From NCBI RefSeq assembly GCF_004323635.1, contig NZ_CP036515.1:3659501-3723500 (forward strand): 64,000 nucleotides of DNA, in the 5' to 3' direction. The position numbers and the translations under genes were made by a program. Within the stretch, counting starts at the first letter, position 1, and every line of letters begins with the position of its first letter. The DNA is from Lichenihabitans psoromatis. Lineage in GTDB: Bacteria > Pseudomonadota > Alphaproteobacteria > Rhizobiales > Beijerinckiaceae. The notes under the pieces are model-generated. The model made no database searches. It had not been told where the DNA came from and was given only the letters and a program-made list of their open reading frames with translations. Below are positions 18,173-27,462 of this stretch, in pieces.

Positions 18173-19447
18173 TCAGTGTTCGACGCGTTTGAAGATGAGT
18201 GACGCATTGGTGCCGCCGAAGCCGAATGAATTCGACAGCACATGCGTGATCGGACGGGCTTTGGCCGTGTGGGCCACCAGATCGATCTGCGTCTCGACCG
18301 ACGGGTGATCGAGGTTGAGTGTCGGCGGGACGATCTGATCGCGGATCGCCAGCAAGGAAAAGATCGCCTCGACGGCTCCTGCCGCGCCCAAAAGATGGCC
18401 TGTGGCGGATTTCGTCGACGACATGGCAACCGAGGACGCCGCATCGCCGAGGACGCGCTCGACAGCGCGGAGTTCGATCTCGTCGCCCAACGGCGTCGAA
18501 GTCCCATGAGCGTTGATATAGTCGATGTCGCTGGCCGAGAGGCCCGCTCGCTTCAAGGCCGCCGACATGCACCGAAAGGCGCCGTCGCCATCTTCGGCTG
18601 GTGCCGTGATATGATGCGCGTCCCCCGACATGCCGTAGCCGACCACCTCGCCATAGATCTTGGCGCCACGGGCCTTGGCATGCTCAAAGCTTTCGAGAAC
18701 GACGCAGCCTGCGCCTTCGCCCATGATGAAACCGTCGCGATCCCGATCATACGGGCGGGAGGCGGCTTGCGGCCGATCGTTGAAGCCGGTCGTCAGGGCG
18801 CGACAGGCCGCGAAGCCAGCGAATGACAGTCGGTTGACGGCCGATTCCGTGCCGCCCGCCACCATGACTTCCGCGTCGCCAAATTGGATGATGCGAGCCG
18901 CATCGCCGATCGCATGCGCGCCTGTGGAACAAGCCGTGACGACGGCATGGTTCGGTCCCTTGAGGCCATAGCGGATCGATACATACCCGCCGGCGAGATT
19001 GATAAGGCGGCCGGGAATGAAAAAGGGTGAGATCCGGCGCGGCCCTTTTTCGTCGAGCAGAAGCGCACCGTCGTTAATGCCGCCGAGTCCTCCGATACCG
19101 GATCCGATCATAACCCCGGTCTCGATCTGATCCTCATAGCGGGTCGGAAGCCAATCGGCGTCGGCTAAGGCCTGCCCTGCGGCACCCATCGCAAAGACGA
19201 TGAAATCATCGACCTTGCGCTGCTCTTTTGGCTCCATCCAACGAGCGGGATCGAAGCTCCCGTCGGTGCCGTCGCCCCGCGGCACTTCGCATCCGATCTT
19301 GCACGGCAGATCGGACACATCGAACCGATCAATCAGTTTGGCGCCGTTCTTGCCCTCGAGGAGAGCGCGCCAGGATGTGTCGACATCGCCGCCGAGCGGC
19401 GTCACCATACCGACCCCGGTAACTACAACGCGCCTCAATGAATCCAC
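18173..19447 (-). CDS. fabF: 3-oxoacyl-[ACP] synthase II
   Basis: Condenses acyl-ACP with malonyl-ACP in fatty-acid elongation. The 424 residues contain the Cys-His-His triad of KAS II: Cys in ACSTGAHA, His in NAHGTSTPLGD and His in KSATGHLLGAAG. The start is taken as GTG at 19447; a TTG nine bases further in (giving LRRVVVTG, the commonest N-terminus of the family) has an equally good upstream AGGTGG. It follows acpP in the classical fabD-fabG-acpP-fabF order. Confidence 0.96.
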   Translation of the reverse strand: MDSLRRVVVTGVGMVTPLGGDVDTSWRALLEGKNGAKLIDRFDVSDLPCKIGCEVPRGDGTDGSFDPARWMEPKEQRKVDDFIVFAMGAAGQALADADWLPTRYEDQIETGVMIGSGIGGLGGINDGALLLDEKGPRRISPFFIPGRLINLAGGYVSIRYGLKGPNHAVVTACSTGAHAIGDAARIIQFGDAEVMVAGGTESAVNRLSFAGFAACRALTTGFNDRPQAASRPYDRDRDGFIMGEGAGCVVLESFEHAKARGAKIYGEVVGYGMSGDAHHITAPAEDGDGAFRCMSAALKRAGLSASDIDYINAHGTSTPLGDEIELRAVERVLGDAASSVAMSSTKSATGHLLGAAGAVEAIFSLLAIRDQIVPPTLNLDHPSVETQIDLVAHTAKARPITHVLSNSFGFGGTNASLIFKRVEH

Positions 19448-19579
19448 CTCATCACCCTCAAGCTCCGAAGCTTTCGGAGCAAGAGGATCTTTCCGCGCTT
19501 CGCTTCATCAGACGCCGGTTCTGCGACCGGCTTGAACCGCATCACCGGCTCTGCACCCTGCTCGGCAGGACGTGCTGGC

Positions 19580-19819
19580 TTAAGCCTTTTTGTTCTTTTC
19601 CAAGAACCGGACGGCATCGCCGACCGTGACAATCGTCTCGGCAGCATCGTCCGGGATTTCAACACCGAACTCTTCTTCGAAGGCCATCACGAGTTCGACC
19701 GTGTCGAGCGAATCTGCGCCAAGATCGTCAATGAAATTAGCGTTATCGACGACCTTTTCCGGCTCGACGCCGAGATGTTCAACCACGATCTTCTTTACGC
19801 GCTCGGCGACATCGCTCAT
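19580..19819 (-). CDS. acpP: Acyl carrier protein
   Basis: Carries growing acyl chains on a 4'-phosphopantetheine arm. The 79 acidic residues are nearly identical to other alphaproteobacterial AcpP; the modified Ser lies in GADSLDTVE. The start at 19819 has a GAGG ribosome site seven bases upstream; eight more codons are open upstream. The 377-base gap to fabG means acpP probably has its own strong promoter, as is usual. Confidence 0.97.
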   Translation of the reverse strand: MSDVAERVKKIVVEHLGVEPEKVVDNANFIDDLGADSLDTVELVMAFEEEFGVEIPDDAAETIVTVGDAVRFLEKNKKA

Positions 19820-20197
19820 TTTTGTATCCTCGTTCATATTCATTTTGGTTGGTCACGCTCACCGTGGTGATGCATGACCGCTGCCCCCTCGTGGACCGTT
19901 CGACCGACCATCGTCAGACCGGACAGCCACGAGAAACGAAAGCTCTCCCACGTTCCGCGTGACCGAAGGTTCGCCCTGAAGACCGAACCAACAGCTGCGT
20001 CGCGGGCACCTCGACTTGAAACACGAAGACCTCGAACCGTCACTCGACTTTTCGCTTCGCATGCAAATCATCCGACGAAACCCAGTGTTTTTCCACTGAT
20101 AATCCGTCGGCGGCGCTGGGTCGTAACATACTTTATAGACGATTGCGAGAGACCCGCCAGCGGATCCTCATGGGCTCGACCAAGACCAATAAGGCTC
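19820..20197. other. Intergenic region between fabG and acpP
   Basis: There is no credible gene in these 378 bases. The region must hold the acpP promoter (minus strand) and the 3' flank of fabG. The segment about 20090-20135 is AT-richer than its surroundings and contains TATAAA on the minus strand, but no well-spaced -35 element was found, so no promoter is called. Confidence 0.4.
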
Positions 20198-20935
20198 TCA
20201 AATCATTGCCATTCCGCCATTGACGTGAAGAGTCTGCCCCGTCACATAGCCGGCTTCTTGGCTTGCGAGATAGACAACTGCGGAAGCAACGTCCGATCCG
20301 TTGCCTAGACGTCGAGCCGGGACGGAAGCAAGTATTGATTCCTTTTGTTTGTCGTTCAGCACGTCCGTCATCGGGCTCTCGATGAAACCTGGGGCGACGC
20401 AGTTCACCGTCACGTTCCGCGTGGCGACCTCGCCGGCCAAGGACTTCGACATGCCGATCATCCCGGCCTTTGAGGCGGCGTAATTGCTCTGACCTGGATT
20501 GCCCATCACCCCGACCACGGAGGTGATCCCGATAATCCGGCCATAGCGTCGACGCGTCATGCTTTTCAGCGCCGCGCGAGCCAACATGAACCCTGCTGTC
20601 AAATTGACCATCAGCACGACATTCCAATCATCATCCTTCATCCGCAGCGCCAGCGTATCGCGCGTCACGCCGGCATTGTTGACCAGGATATCGAGAGGGC
20701 CTGCCGCCTCTTCGGCTCGCGCCACAAGGGTCTTGACCTGTTCGGGATCCGACAGATCGCATTGCACCGGGAAGCTTCTCTCGCCCAGGGTTGAGGCAAG
20801 CGTCTCGAGCGCCTCGACACGCGTTCCCGACAGAACGACCGTCGCGCCCTGCTGGTGGAGTGCGGTCGCGATCGCCTGGCCGAGGCCGCCCGTTGCACCC
20901 GTGACGAGCGCGGTTTTCCCCGATAGATCGAACAT
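20198..20935 (-). CDS. fabG: 3-oxoacyl-[ACP] reductase
   Basis: NADPH-dependent reduction of beta-ketoacyl-ACP. The 245-residue short-chain dehydrogenase has the cofactor loop TGATGGLGQ, NNAGVTRD, and catalytic YAASKAG, and ends with GYVTGQTLHVNGGMAMI typical of FabG. The start at 20935 (MFDLSGKTALVTG) shares one base with the fabD stop (TGATG). Confidence 0.96.
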   Translation of the reverse strand: MFDLSGKTALVTGATGGLGQAIATALHQQGATVVLSGTRVEALETLASTLGERSFPVQCDLSDPEQVKTLVARAEEAAGPLDILVNNAGVTRDTLALRMKDDDWNVVLMVNLTAGFMLARAALKSMTRRRYGRIIGITSVVGVMGNPGQSNYAASKAGMIGMSKSLAGEVATRNVTVNCVAPGFIESPMTDVLNDKQKESILASVPARRLGNGSDVASAVVYLASQEAGYVTGQTLHVNGGMAMI

Positions 20936-21894
20936 CAATGCTCCTGGATCGAATTGCGAGCCGCCGCAAAGGCCTCGATATCTGCCGGCGTTCCGACCGA
21001 TATCGTCCGCAGTCCTGGCGTGATGCGCTTGACGAGACCGCATAGAACGGCGCCCGAACCGAGTTCGACAAGATCATCGACACCGGCCTCGGCCATCGTC
21101 AGCACGACGTCTCGCCAGCGAACGGTGCCGCAAATCTGTGCCACCAGGGATTGCCTGATGGAGTCGACGTCGGATACCGGCTTACCATCCCGGTTGGCGA
21201 AGAGCGGGACGACAGGCGGATGCATCGACACCGTCGCAAGCGCATCCTGCATTTTATCGGCGGCAGACCGCATGAGACCGCAATGAAAAGGAGCGGAGAC
21301 ATTGAGCAGCACGGCTCGCTTGACGCCCCGCTGCTTGGCCAAAGCGATCGCGCGGTCGATCGCAGCCGCGTGACCCGATAGGACGACCTGTCCGCCTCCG
21401 TTATCATTCGCGACATCGCAGACGTCGCCTTCAGCGGCGTCGGCCGCGATGGCGCCGGCTTGTTCGGCATCGGTCCCCAGCAACGCCGCCATGGCACCCA
21501 CCCCGGCCGGAACCGCAGCCTGCATGGCTTCACCCCTGAGACGGAGCAGACGCGCGGCGTCGAAGATGGAAAGAGCACCTGCAGCCGCGAGAGCTGAATA
21601 TTCGCCAAGCGAATGACCGGCCACGAAGGCGGCCTGGGTTGCGAGGTCCAAACCGGCATGGGCCTGCAACACGCGAACGACCGCGAGGCTCGTCGCCATC
21701 AAAGCCGGCTGAGCGTTGGCGGTCGCGGTCAGATCCGCCTCGGGTCCCTCGAAGATGGTCGCCGAAAGCTCTTGGCCGAGCGCGGCATCAACCTCGTCGA
21801 ACACGGCTCGCGCTTCGGGGAAGCGATCAGCCAGGGCCTTGCCCATTCCGACGCTTTGCGACCCCTGCCCTGGAAACATAAACGCTGTTGTCAT
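20935..21894 (-). CDS. fabD: Malonyl-CoA:ACP transacylase
   Basis: Loads malonyl groups from CoA onto ACP. The 319 residues open with the family motif FMFPGQGSQSVGMG, carry the nucleophile Ser in GHSLGEYSAL (about residue 95) and the partner His in SAPFHCGLM. Start at 21894 (MTTAFMFPGQGSQ); twelve additional codons are open upstream. It is the first gene of the fab cluster and divergent from rpsF. Confidence 0.96.
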   Translation of the reverse strand: MTTAFMFPGQGSQSVGMGKALADRFPEARAVFDEVDAALGQELSATIFEGPEADLTATANAQPALMATSLAVVRVLQAHAGLDLATQAAFVAGHSLGEYSALAAAGALSIFDAARLLRLRGEAMQAAVPAGVGAMAALLGTDAEQAGAIAADAAEGDVCDVANDNGGGQVVLSGHAAAIDRAIALAKQRGVKRAVLLNVSAPFHCGLMRSAADKMQDALATVSMHPPVVPLFANRDGKPVSDVDSIRQSLVAQICGTVRWRDVVLTMAEAGVDDLVELGSGAVLCGLVKRITPGLRTISVGTPADIEAFAAARNSIQEH

Positions 21895-22015
21895 CGGCCT
21901 CGGCAAATCGTTCAACGCTTTATCAATCAAGATGTGCGGAGTGCCACTGCAGCCTCTCGCCTGTCAAGCGAAGGCACGGCTCCCGCTTTGGAGCGGTCAC
22001 TCGCGACGGCAAGGG

Positions 22016-22043
22016 TTGCGCGTGGCTTGAATGTCTGTATGGT
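22016..22043 (+). promoter_or_regulatory. Candidate rpsF operon promoter
   Basis: TTGCGC at 22016-22021 and TATGGT at 22038-22043, 16 bases apart, directly upstream of the leader hairpin. Each hexamer matches the sigma-70 consensus at four of six positions. Placement is by eye. Confidence 0.35.
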
Positions 22044-22045
22044 GC

Positions 22046-22084
22046 GCCCTCCGCAGCATCCTGGCCGGGGGCTGAACGGAGGGC
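22046..22084 (+). promoter_or_regulatory. Long hairpin in the rpsF leader, candidate S6:S18 autoregulatory element
   Basis: Perfect 8-bp arms GCCCTCCG (22046-22053) and CGGAGGGC (22077-22084) enclose a second 4-bp stem, CAGC with GCTG (22054-22057 and 22071-22074), and a C/G-rich loop. No T-run follows, so it is not a terminator. An S6:S18-binding leader is known upstream of rpsF in several phyla; whether this hairpin is one is inference from position. Confidence 0.4.
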
Positions 22085-22219
22085 ATCGTCGTTTCTTGAC
22101 GATGTAGGGCACCCGCCCGTCTTCCCGTGTTCCCGCCTTCGAATGAAACCGCTCGAGCCTTACCGAGGCTCGAAGGGCTCCGCGCCGGATGCGAGCGTGA
22201 ACCAGAAAGGCAAGTCATA

Positions 22220-22693
22220 ATGGCTCTTTACGAGCACGTTTATATGGCTCGTCAGGACGTAACCGCCCAACAGGTGGAAACGCTGACCGAGCAACTCAAA
22301 GGTATCATCGAGGCCAATGGCGGCAAGATCGCCAAGGTGGAATATTGGGGCGTCAAATCCCTCGCCTACCGGATCAAGAAGAACCGCAAGGCGCATTTCA
22401 CGCTGATGAACATCGATGCCCCCTCGGCCGCTCTGGTCGAGATGGAGCGCCAGATGCGCATCAACGAAGATGTGCTCCGCATCCTGACGATCCGCGTCGA
22501 TGAGCACGAGGAAGGCCAATCGGCCATGCTGCGCAAGCGCGAAGACAGCGATCGTGACGATCGTGGTGACCGCGGCGAGCGTCGCGGCAGTGGCGGCGGC
22601 CGCTTCGATCGGAGCGACCGTGCTCCGCGCGGCCCGCGTCCTCAGGAAGGTGGCTTCCAGGGTTCAGGCTTCCAAGGTGGAGGAGAAGCATAA
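22220..22693 (+). CDS. rpsF: 30S ribosomal protein S6 (bS6)
   Basis: Binds S18 and the central domain of 16S rRNA in the 30S platform. The first 100 residues are the S6 fold ([33 protein letters not shown]); the last 50 are an Asp/Arg/Gly-rich tail of the kind usual in alphaproteobacterial S6. Start at 22220 is the conserved MALYEH; AAAGGCAAG lies just upstream. Its stop overlaps the rpsR start (TAATG). Confidence 0.97.
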   Translation: MALYEHVYMARQDVTAQQVETLTEQLKGIIEANGGKIAKVEYWGVKSLAYRIKKNRKAHFTLMNIDAPSAALVEMERQMRINEDVLRILTIRVDEHEEGQSAMLRKREDSDRDDRGDRGERRGSGGGRFDRSDRAPRGPRPQEGGFQGSGFQGGGEA

Positions 22694-22929
22694 TGGCTAC
22701 CGCTCCGCGTCGCCCGTTCTTCCGTCGTCGTAAGACCTGCCCGTTCTCCGGCCCGAACGCGCCGAAGATCGATTACAAGGACACACGTCTTCTGTCGCGC
22801 TACGTGTCCGAGCGTGGCAAGATCGTGCCGTCCCGCATCACGGCGGTCTCGGCCAAAAAGCAGCGCGAACTCGCGACTGCCATCAAGCGGGCGCGTTTCT
22901 TGGGCATCTTGCCCTACATGATCCGTTAA
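22693..22929 (+). CDS. rpsR: 30S ribosomal protein S18 (bS18)
   Basis: Small ribosomal subunit protein that pairs with S6. The 78 residues have the S18 signature [20 protein letters not shown] and the C-terminus [14 protein letters not shown]. It is translationally coupled to rpsF by a one-base overlap and followed after 131 bases by the DUF2232 gene. Confidence 0.98.
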   Translation: MATAPRRPFFRRRKTCPFSGPNAPKIDYKDTRLLSRYVSERGKIVPSRITAVSAKKQRELATAIKRARFLGILPYMIR

Positions 22930-23060
22930 AAAGCTTCGGGCGGGTTTACTTGCCCATGACGTCGGCGCGTCGAGAGCGAAACTCGGGCGCTTGGCTGGGG
23001 GCCGGAACAAGGATGTTCACGGCCTCCTAACCCCTCATTTCGAGGCGGGACAGCTCGACC

Positions 23061-24062
23061 ATGATGAAAACCTCAGGTGTGGCGGTTAGCGCCGGTCTCG
23101 CAGCGGCCCTGCTGTTCGTGGTTTCCGCGAAGGGTACGGCCGTCGCGACCCTCATGGCGTATTTCACCGCCCTTCCGATTATGATCGCAGCGGTCGGCTT
23201 CGGACATCTATCCGGACTTGCCGGCGCCTTGATCGGCACCGGCGCCGTGACTCTGGCGCTTGGCCCTGTCCTTGGCGCATTTTTCGCCATCGCCTTTGCG
23301 TTTCCTGGCTGGTGGCTTTCCTATCTGGCTTTGCTGGCGCGTCCCGCGCCCGAACTGGTCGCCGTTACAGGACAATCCCAGTCGGCTTCGCCTCCGCTCT
23401 TGTGGTATCCGCTCGGTCGGCTCGTCACCTGGGGCGCAGCGCTCGCGAGCTTCGCCGTGCTGATGATGGGCACCGCGATCGTGATCCGGTTCGGCGGCTA
23501 TGACAAAGCTTTCGACGTGATGTCCGGGCGTCTTGAAGCGATCCTTGGGCTGCCGGTCAAGTCGACCGGCATCAATCCTTCGGAGTTTGCTGGGCTCGTG
23601 GTCCGCATCCTACCGCTGGCGATGGCGGCCTCGTCATTCATCATGTTGATGCTCAACCTCTGGCTCGCTGGTCGCATCAGTGAGATCTCGCATCGCTTGA
23701 TCCGTCCGTGGCCGTCTGTGCCGGATGGATTGATGCTGCCCCGCTGGGCCCCAGCCCTCGTTCTTCTCGGGGTTTTGCCGCTCTTTGCCGATGGGTTGAT
23801 CGGCATTGGGGCCGCGACTGTCGCGGCGTCCTTCGCGACGGCTTTTGCTTTGCAAGGTTTGGCGACCGCCCATGTGCTGACGCGCGGCTTCACGGCCCGG
23901 CGCGCCATTCTGGCGGCCATCTATGTGGTGACCGCCATGATCATGCCATGGCCGCTCATCGCCCTCACACTCATCGGACTCGTGGACTGCCTGTTTTCCC
24001 TCAGGTTTCGCCGCACACCGACGTCTCATTCCAATTCAACAGGAGGTACACCATGGAAGTAA
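23061..24062 (+). CDS. DUF2232 family membrane protein
   Basis: Polytopic inner-membrane protein of 333 residues with about eight predicted helices and no catalytic motifs I can see. DUF2232 proteins lie between rpsR and rplI in many alphaproteobacteria, and related proteins occur in Gram-positive bacteria; their role is not established. Its last four codons overlap the start of rplI, and the strong rplI ribosome site (AGGAGG, 24041-24046) is inside this gene, so the two are coupled. The start at 23061 gives MMKTSG; the second Met is equally possible. Confidence 0.8.
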   Translation: MMKTSGVAVSAGLAAALLFVVSAKGTAVATLMAYFTALPIMIAAVGFGHLSGLAGALIGTGAVTLALGPVLGAFFAIAFAFPGWWLSYLALLARPAPELVAVTGQSQSASPPLLWYPLGRLVTWGAALASFAVLMMGTAIVIRFGGYDKAFDVMSGRLEAILGLPVKSTGINPSEFAGLVVRILPLAMAASSFIMLMLNLWLAGRISEISHRLIRPWPSVPDGLMLPRWAPALVLLGVLPLFADGLIGIGAATVAASFATAFALQGLATAHVLTRGFTARRAILAAIYVVTAMIMPWPLIALTLIGLVDCLFSLRFRRTPTSHSNSTGGTPWK

Positions 24063-24622
24063 TTTTGCTCGAACGCGTTGCTAAGCTCGGCCAGATGGGC
24101 GAGCGCGTCCGCGTCAAGGACGGCTTTGCCCGCAACTTTCTTTTGCCGCGCGGCAAGGCTTTGCGCGCCACGGAAGGCAATGCCAAGCGCTTCGAGACGC
24201 AGCGCGTTCAGCTCGAGACCCGCAACCTCGAGCTCAAGACCGAAGCCTCGGCCATTGCCGAGCAACTCGACGGTCAGACCTTCACGATGATCCGTCAGGC
24301 CGGCGAAACCGGACAGCTTTACGGATCGGTGTCGACGCGCGATATCGCAGAAGCCATCACGGAAGGTGGTTTCTCGGCGACGCGCAATCAGGTCGTTCTC
24401 GCCACCCCGATCAAGACGATCGGCCTGCATATTCTGCCGGTTCAGTTGCACCCGGAAGTCGAAGCCAAGGTGACGATCAACGTCGCCCGGTCGCCGGAAG
24501 AAGCCGAGCGTCAGCTCAAGGGTGAAGAGATCAACGTTCGCGAGGAAATGTCTCTCGACGATCTCGGGCTTGAGATTGGCGCAGCCTTGGCCGAGAGCGA
24601 CGGAAGCCTCGGCGACCGCTAA
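24053..24622 (+). CDS. rplI: 50S ribosomal protein L9 (bL9)
   Basis: Large-subunit protein near the L1 stalk that affects frame maintenance. The 189 residues contain the L9 signature [25 protein letters not shown], a helical linker and a C-terminal rRNA-binding domain, with an acidic extension past the usual 150 residues that is common in this class. A consensus AGGAGG sits seven bases before the ATG. The operon ends here with a clear terminator; dnaB, which often follows rplI, is absent. Confidence 0.97.
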   Translation: MEVILLERVAKLGQMGERVRVKDGFARNFLLPRGKALRATEGNAKRFETQRVQLETRNLELKTEASAIAEQLDGQTFTMIRQAGETGQLYGSVSTRDIAEAITEGGFSATRNQVVLATPIKTIGLHILPVQLHPEVEAKVTINVARSPEEAERQLKGEEINVREEMSLDDLGLEIGAALAESDGSLGDR

Positions 24623-24658
24623 GCTTCGGCGCCTTCGGGCAAGCCCTCACAGATCAAG

Positions 24659-24688
24659 CCGCGCGGTGTCTGCCGCGCGGTTTTTTTT
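24659..24688 (+). terminator. Rho-independent terminator of the rpsF-rpsR-rplI operon
   Basis: Perfect 8-bp stem CCGCGCGG (24659-24666) with CCGCGCGG (24673-24680), six-base loop TGTCTG, followed by eight T residues (24681-24688), 37 bases after the rplI stop. It also separates rplI from the convergent galM. Confidence 0.93.
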
Positions 24689-24696
24689 ATGCCAGT

Positions 24697-25710
24697 TCAG
24701 GAGAAGCGGAATTCGGTCCGATGGCTGTAGACCTCGCCAGGACGAAGAACGGTTGAGGGGAATGTCGGTTGGTTCGGTGAGTCGGGAAAGAATTGCGTCT
24801 CGAGACACAGAGCGCCGAACTGGTCGTATGTTGCACCATCCAAACCGGGGACCGGGCAATTGAGGAACGCGGCATTGTAAAATTGCACGCCAGGCTGATC
24901 GGTGTGGACCTGCAGCGTCACATCGCTCTTGGACGAATGAACGGTCGCCGCATGATCGAGAGCGCCGCCGAACCGTCCGCCGCGGAGGACGTAGTTGATG
25001 TCATAGACCTGGATCGCTTCGTGCCGCACCGGGCGCGCTTCACGGAAGTCGAATGGCGTCCCCTCTACGGGTGCAATCTCGCCCGTGGGGATGCTGTTGG
25101 TGTCCACCGGCGTCATGCGATCGGCGAAGATCGTCACGTCATGATCGAGAATGTCGGTCGACCCATCCAGATTGAAATAGGAATGGTTGGTGAGGTTGAC
25201 GACGGTCGCGGCGTCGCTTGTGGCCGTGAGCTCGATCCGAAGCGTGGCGGGCTCGATCAGCGTGTAGGTGCAGGTCGCGTCAAGCGTGCCGGGGAAGCCC
25301 TGATCTCCATCATCGGACCGGAGCGTCAACGTCACCGAATGTGTCGTATGGGCCTTGACGGTCCAGACGCGGACGCCGAAGCCCTTCGGTCCGCCATGCA
25401 GGCATGTGATGCCTTTCTCGTTACAGGCGAGATCGTGGCGCTTTCCGTCCAGCGTGAAACCGCCCGCGATCCGATTGGCAAAGCGACCCGGGACCGCGCC
25501 GAAATAAGGTGAATGGGCCACATAATCGTCGATGGAATTGAGCCCGAGCACCACGCGTTGCAGGCCCGACCGCGACGGCACGATCATGTCGCGGATGACG
25601 GCACCCCACGACAGCACCGAAACCGAAGCGCCGCTATCGGCTCTGAGGATGATCTCCTGAACCTCGAGACCGTCCACGACCCCAAACGTCTTCATCTGCG
25701 CGTCGCTCAT
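24697..25710 (-). CDS. galM: Aldose 1-epimerase (mutarotase)
   Basis: Interconverts alpha and beta anomers of aldoses. The 337 residues show the GalM pattern: GRFANRIAGG and HGGPKGFG in the first half, catalytic His in NHSYFNL (about residue 170) and catalytic Glu in CLETQFFPDSPN. No signal peptide is seen, so it is cytoplasmic. It stands between the rplI terminator and nusB, on the same strand as nusB, 76 bases from it. Confidence 0.93.
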   Translation of the reverse strand: MSDAQMKTFGVVDGLEVQEIILRADSGASVSVLSWGAVIRDMIVPSRSGLQRVVLGLNSIDDYVAHSPYFGAVPGRFANRIAGGFTLDGKRHDLACNEKGITCLHGGPKGFGVRVWTVKAHTTHSVTLTLRSDDGDQGFPGTLDATCTYTLIEPATLRIELTATSDAATVVNLTNHSYFNLDGSTDILDHDVTIFADRMTPVDTNSIPTGEIAPVEGTPFDFREARPVRHEAIQVYDINYVLRGGRFGGALDHAATVHSSKSDVTLQVHTDQPGVQFYNAAFLNCPVPGLDGATYDQFGALCLETQFFPDSPNQPTFPSTVLRPGEVYSHRTEFRFS

Positions 25711-25786
25711 CGCTTTCCTCCCATGTCGCCTATACGTCTGAGAACGCCGAGCACGGACGTTGGATCGTCCGGTCGCTCGCTATCGT

Positions 25787-26263
25787 TCAGGCGGGTGTCT
25801 GTCGGCGCGGCTCGAATTCATCGGATCGGAGCGTGTGGGCCAGTCCGTCCAACACGCCGTTCACCAGACCCACCTCTTCCCGATCGAAGAAAGCAGCGGC
25901 CAAATCGGCATATTCGGTGATGACGACGCGCGCCGGGACGTCACCGCGCCGCATGAGCTCATAGGTTCCGCAACGCAGGATGGCTCGAAGAACCGCTTCG
26001 ACGCGCCGCAGCGGCCAACCAGCCTGCAAAGCCTCGTCCGTCATCTTATCGATCGCGGTCTGGTGATCGAGAACGCCTTGCAGGATATTGCGGAAGAAAG
26101 CGATCTCGGCCGGGCGATACTGATCGCCTTCGACCTCCTGCCCGATCCAATGCGACTCGAATTCGGCGAAGATCTCGTTGAGACCCTTCCGGGCAACTTC
26201 CATCTGGTACAGGGCCTGCACGGCCGCGAGCCGGGCGGCGGCGCGTTGCTCTCCGCGCGCCAC
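25787..26263 (-). CDS. nusB: Transcription antitermination factor NusB
   Basis: Binds boxA RNA with S10 (NusE) in rRNA antitermination. The 158 all-helical residues include ARLAAVQALYQME near the N-terminus and the conserved AILRCGTYEL and VVITEYADLAAAFF segments. The GTG start at 26263 overlaps the ribH stop (TAGTG). It is the last gene of the riboflavin cluster, a conserved arrangement. Confidence 0.94.
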   Translation of the reverse strand: MARGEQRAAARLAAVQALYQMEVARKGLNEIFAEFESHWIGQEVEGDQYRPAEIAFFRNILQGVLDHQTAIDKMTDEALQAGWPLRRVEAVLRAILRCGTYELMRRGDVPARVVITEYADLAAAFFDREEVGLVNGVLDGLAHTLRSDEFEPRRQTPA

Positions 26264-26754
26264 TACTTGGCCTCGACCTTGCGCTGCAGTCGCAGTAGCG
26301 CCAGAGCCGCCCGGGCGGCATCGCCGCCCTTATCGCCACGCGCCGGATCAGCCCGCTCCATCGCTTGTTCCTCGTTTTCGACCGTCAGAATGCCGTTGCC
26401 GAGCGGCAACCGTCGGGTCAGCGCGACCGCCATGATGCCGCGACTGCTCTCGTTCGAGACGATCTCGAAATGATAGGTCTCGCCGCGCATCACGCAGCCG
26501 AGAACGACGACCGCATCATAGGCGCGTTCGTTGCCATAAGCGGCATCGACGCAAATCGCCACCGCGATCGGGATCTCGAGAGCGCCCGGAAGCGAAATCA
26601 CATCATAGGTCGCGCCGGCCGCCGTCACGGCCGCGACAGCTCCCGCCAACAAGGCCGTCCCGATCGCATCGTAGAACCGCGCCTCGGCGATGAGGATATG
26701 GGCCGGAGCCACGGTTTCGACCGTGTCGGGGAGGATACGGCTTGGTTCTGCCAT
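26263..26754 (-). CDS. ribH: 6,7-dimethyl-8-ribityllumazine synthase
   Basis: Penultimate step of riboflavin synthesis: condenses the ribitylamino-pyrimidine with dihydroxybutanone phosphate. The 163 residues contain the family motifs [40 protein letters not shown] (catalytic His) and GILTVEN. Start is set at 26754; an ATG at 26793 would add 13 residues. It is 96 bases downstream of ribE and overlaps nusB. Confidence 0.94.
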   Translation of the reverse strand: MAEPSRILPDTVETVAPAHILIAEARFYDAIGTALLAGAVAAVTAAGATYDVISLPGALEIPIAVAICVDAAYGNERAYDAVVVLGCVMRGETYHFEIVSNESSRGIMAVALTRRLPLGNGILTVENEEQAMERADPARGDKGGDAARAALALLRLQRKVEAK

Positions 26755-26850
26755 CAGGGTCTCGGGTCGGGTCGACACAGCGGGATTTCGCAAGCCTCGC
26801 TCATAGAGCGCGCATCCGGCTGGTGCAAGGCGCGTGCGCCATCGGCGCTC

Positions 26851-27462
26851 TCAGGATCGCGCTTCAGGATCAGCCAGTCGCGCCGCATAACGCGCCATCT
26901 GATCGATTTCCAGGTTGAGGCGAGACCCGGCCACGACCTCGTTCCAGGTCGTGACCGCCAAGGAATGCGGGATCAAAAGGACCGAGAAGCGGTTCTGCTC
27001 GACCGAATTGACCGTCAGCGACGTGCCGTCGAGCGAGACCGAGCCTTTTTCGGCGATGAACCGTGCCAGCGGCCAGGGTGCCTCGATATCGAACCGCGAC
27101 GTGGTGCCATATTCGGTGCGGGCCAGAACGGTCGCGATCCCGTCCACATGACCGGAGACGAGATGGCCGCCGAGTTCATCGCCGATTTTCAAGGATCGCT
27201 CGAGGTTGATGCGGCGCCCGATGCGCCAGTCCGCGAGCGTGGTTCGCTCGAGCGTTTCCTTGGCGGCCTCGACATCGAAGATCGTGCGACCCTGCTCGGT
27301 CGCGATATGAACCGCTGTCAGGCATGGTCCCGAACAAGCGATCGATGCGCCAAGCGCGATGCCATCGGCCGGATAGGCACATGCGATCCGGAGGCGCGTG
27401 GTGTCGTTCGACGCGGTCATGTCGACGATAGTGCCGATGTCGGAGATCAGGCCTGTGAACAT
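26851..27462 (-). CDS. ribE: Riboflavin synthase, alpha subunit type
   Basis: Dismutates two lumazine molecules to riboflavin. The 203 residues form two similar lumazine-binding halves: the N-terminal half begins MFTGLISDIGTI and contains GASIACSGPCLTA, and the second half contains GGHLVSGHVDG and GSVSLDGTSLTVN. It starts 16 bases inside the 3' end of ribD, so the two genes are coupled. Confidence 0.95.
   Translation of the reverse strand: MFTGLISDIGTIVDMTASNDTTRLRIACAYPADGIALGASIACSGPCLTAVHIATEQGRTIFDVEAAKETLERTTLADWRIGRRINLERSLKIGDELGGHLVSGHVDGIATVLARTEYGTTSRFDIEAPWPLARFIAEKGSVSLDGTSLTVNSVEQNRFSVLLIPHSLAVTTWNEVVAGSRLNLEIDQMARYAARLADPEARS

Noticed and set aside
24641..24696. Bidirectional terminator serving galM
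   Set aside because: The T-run follows the hairpin only on the plus strand; on the minus strand the hairpin is not followed by U residues.
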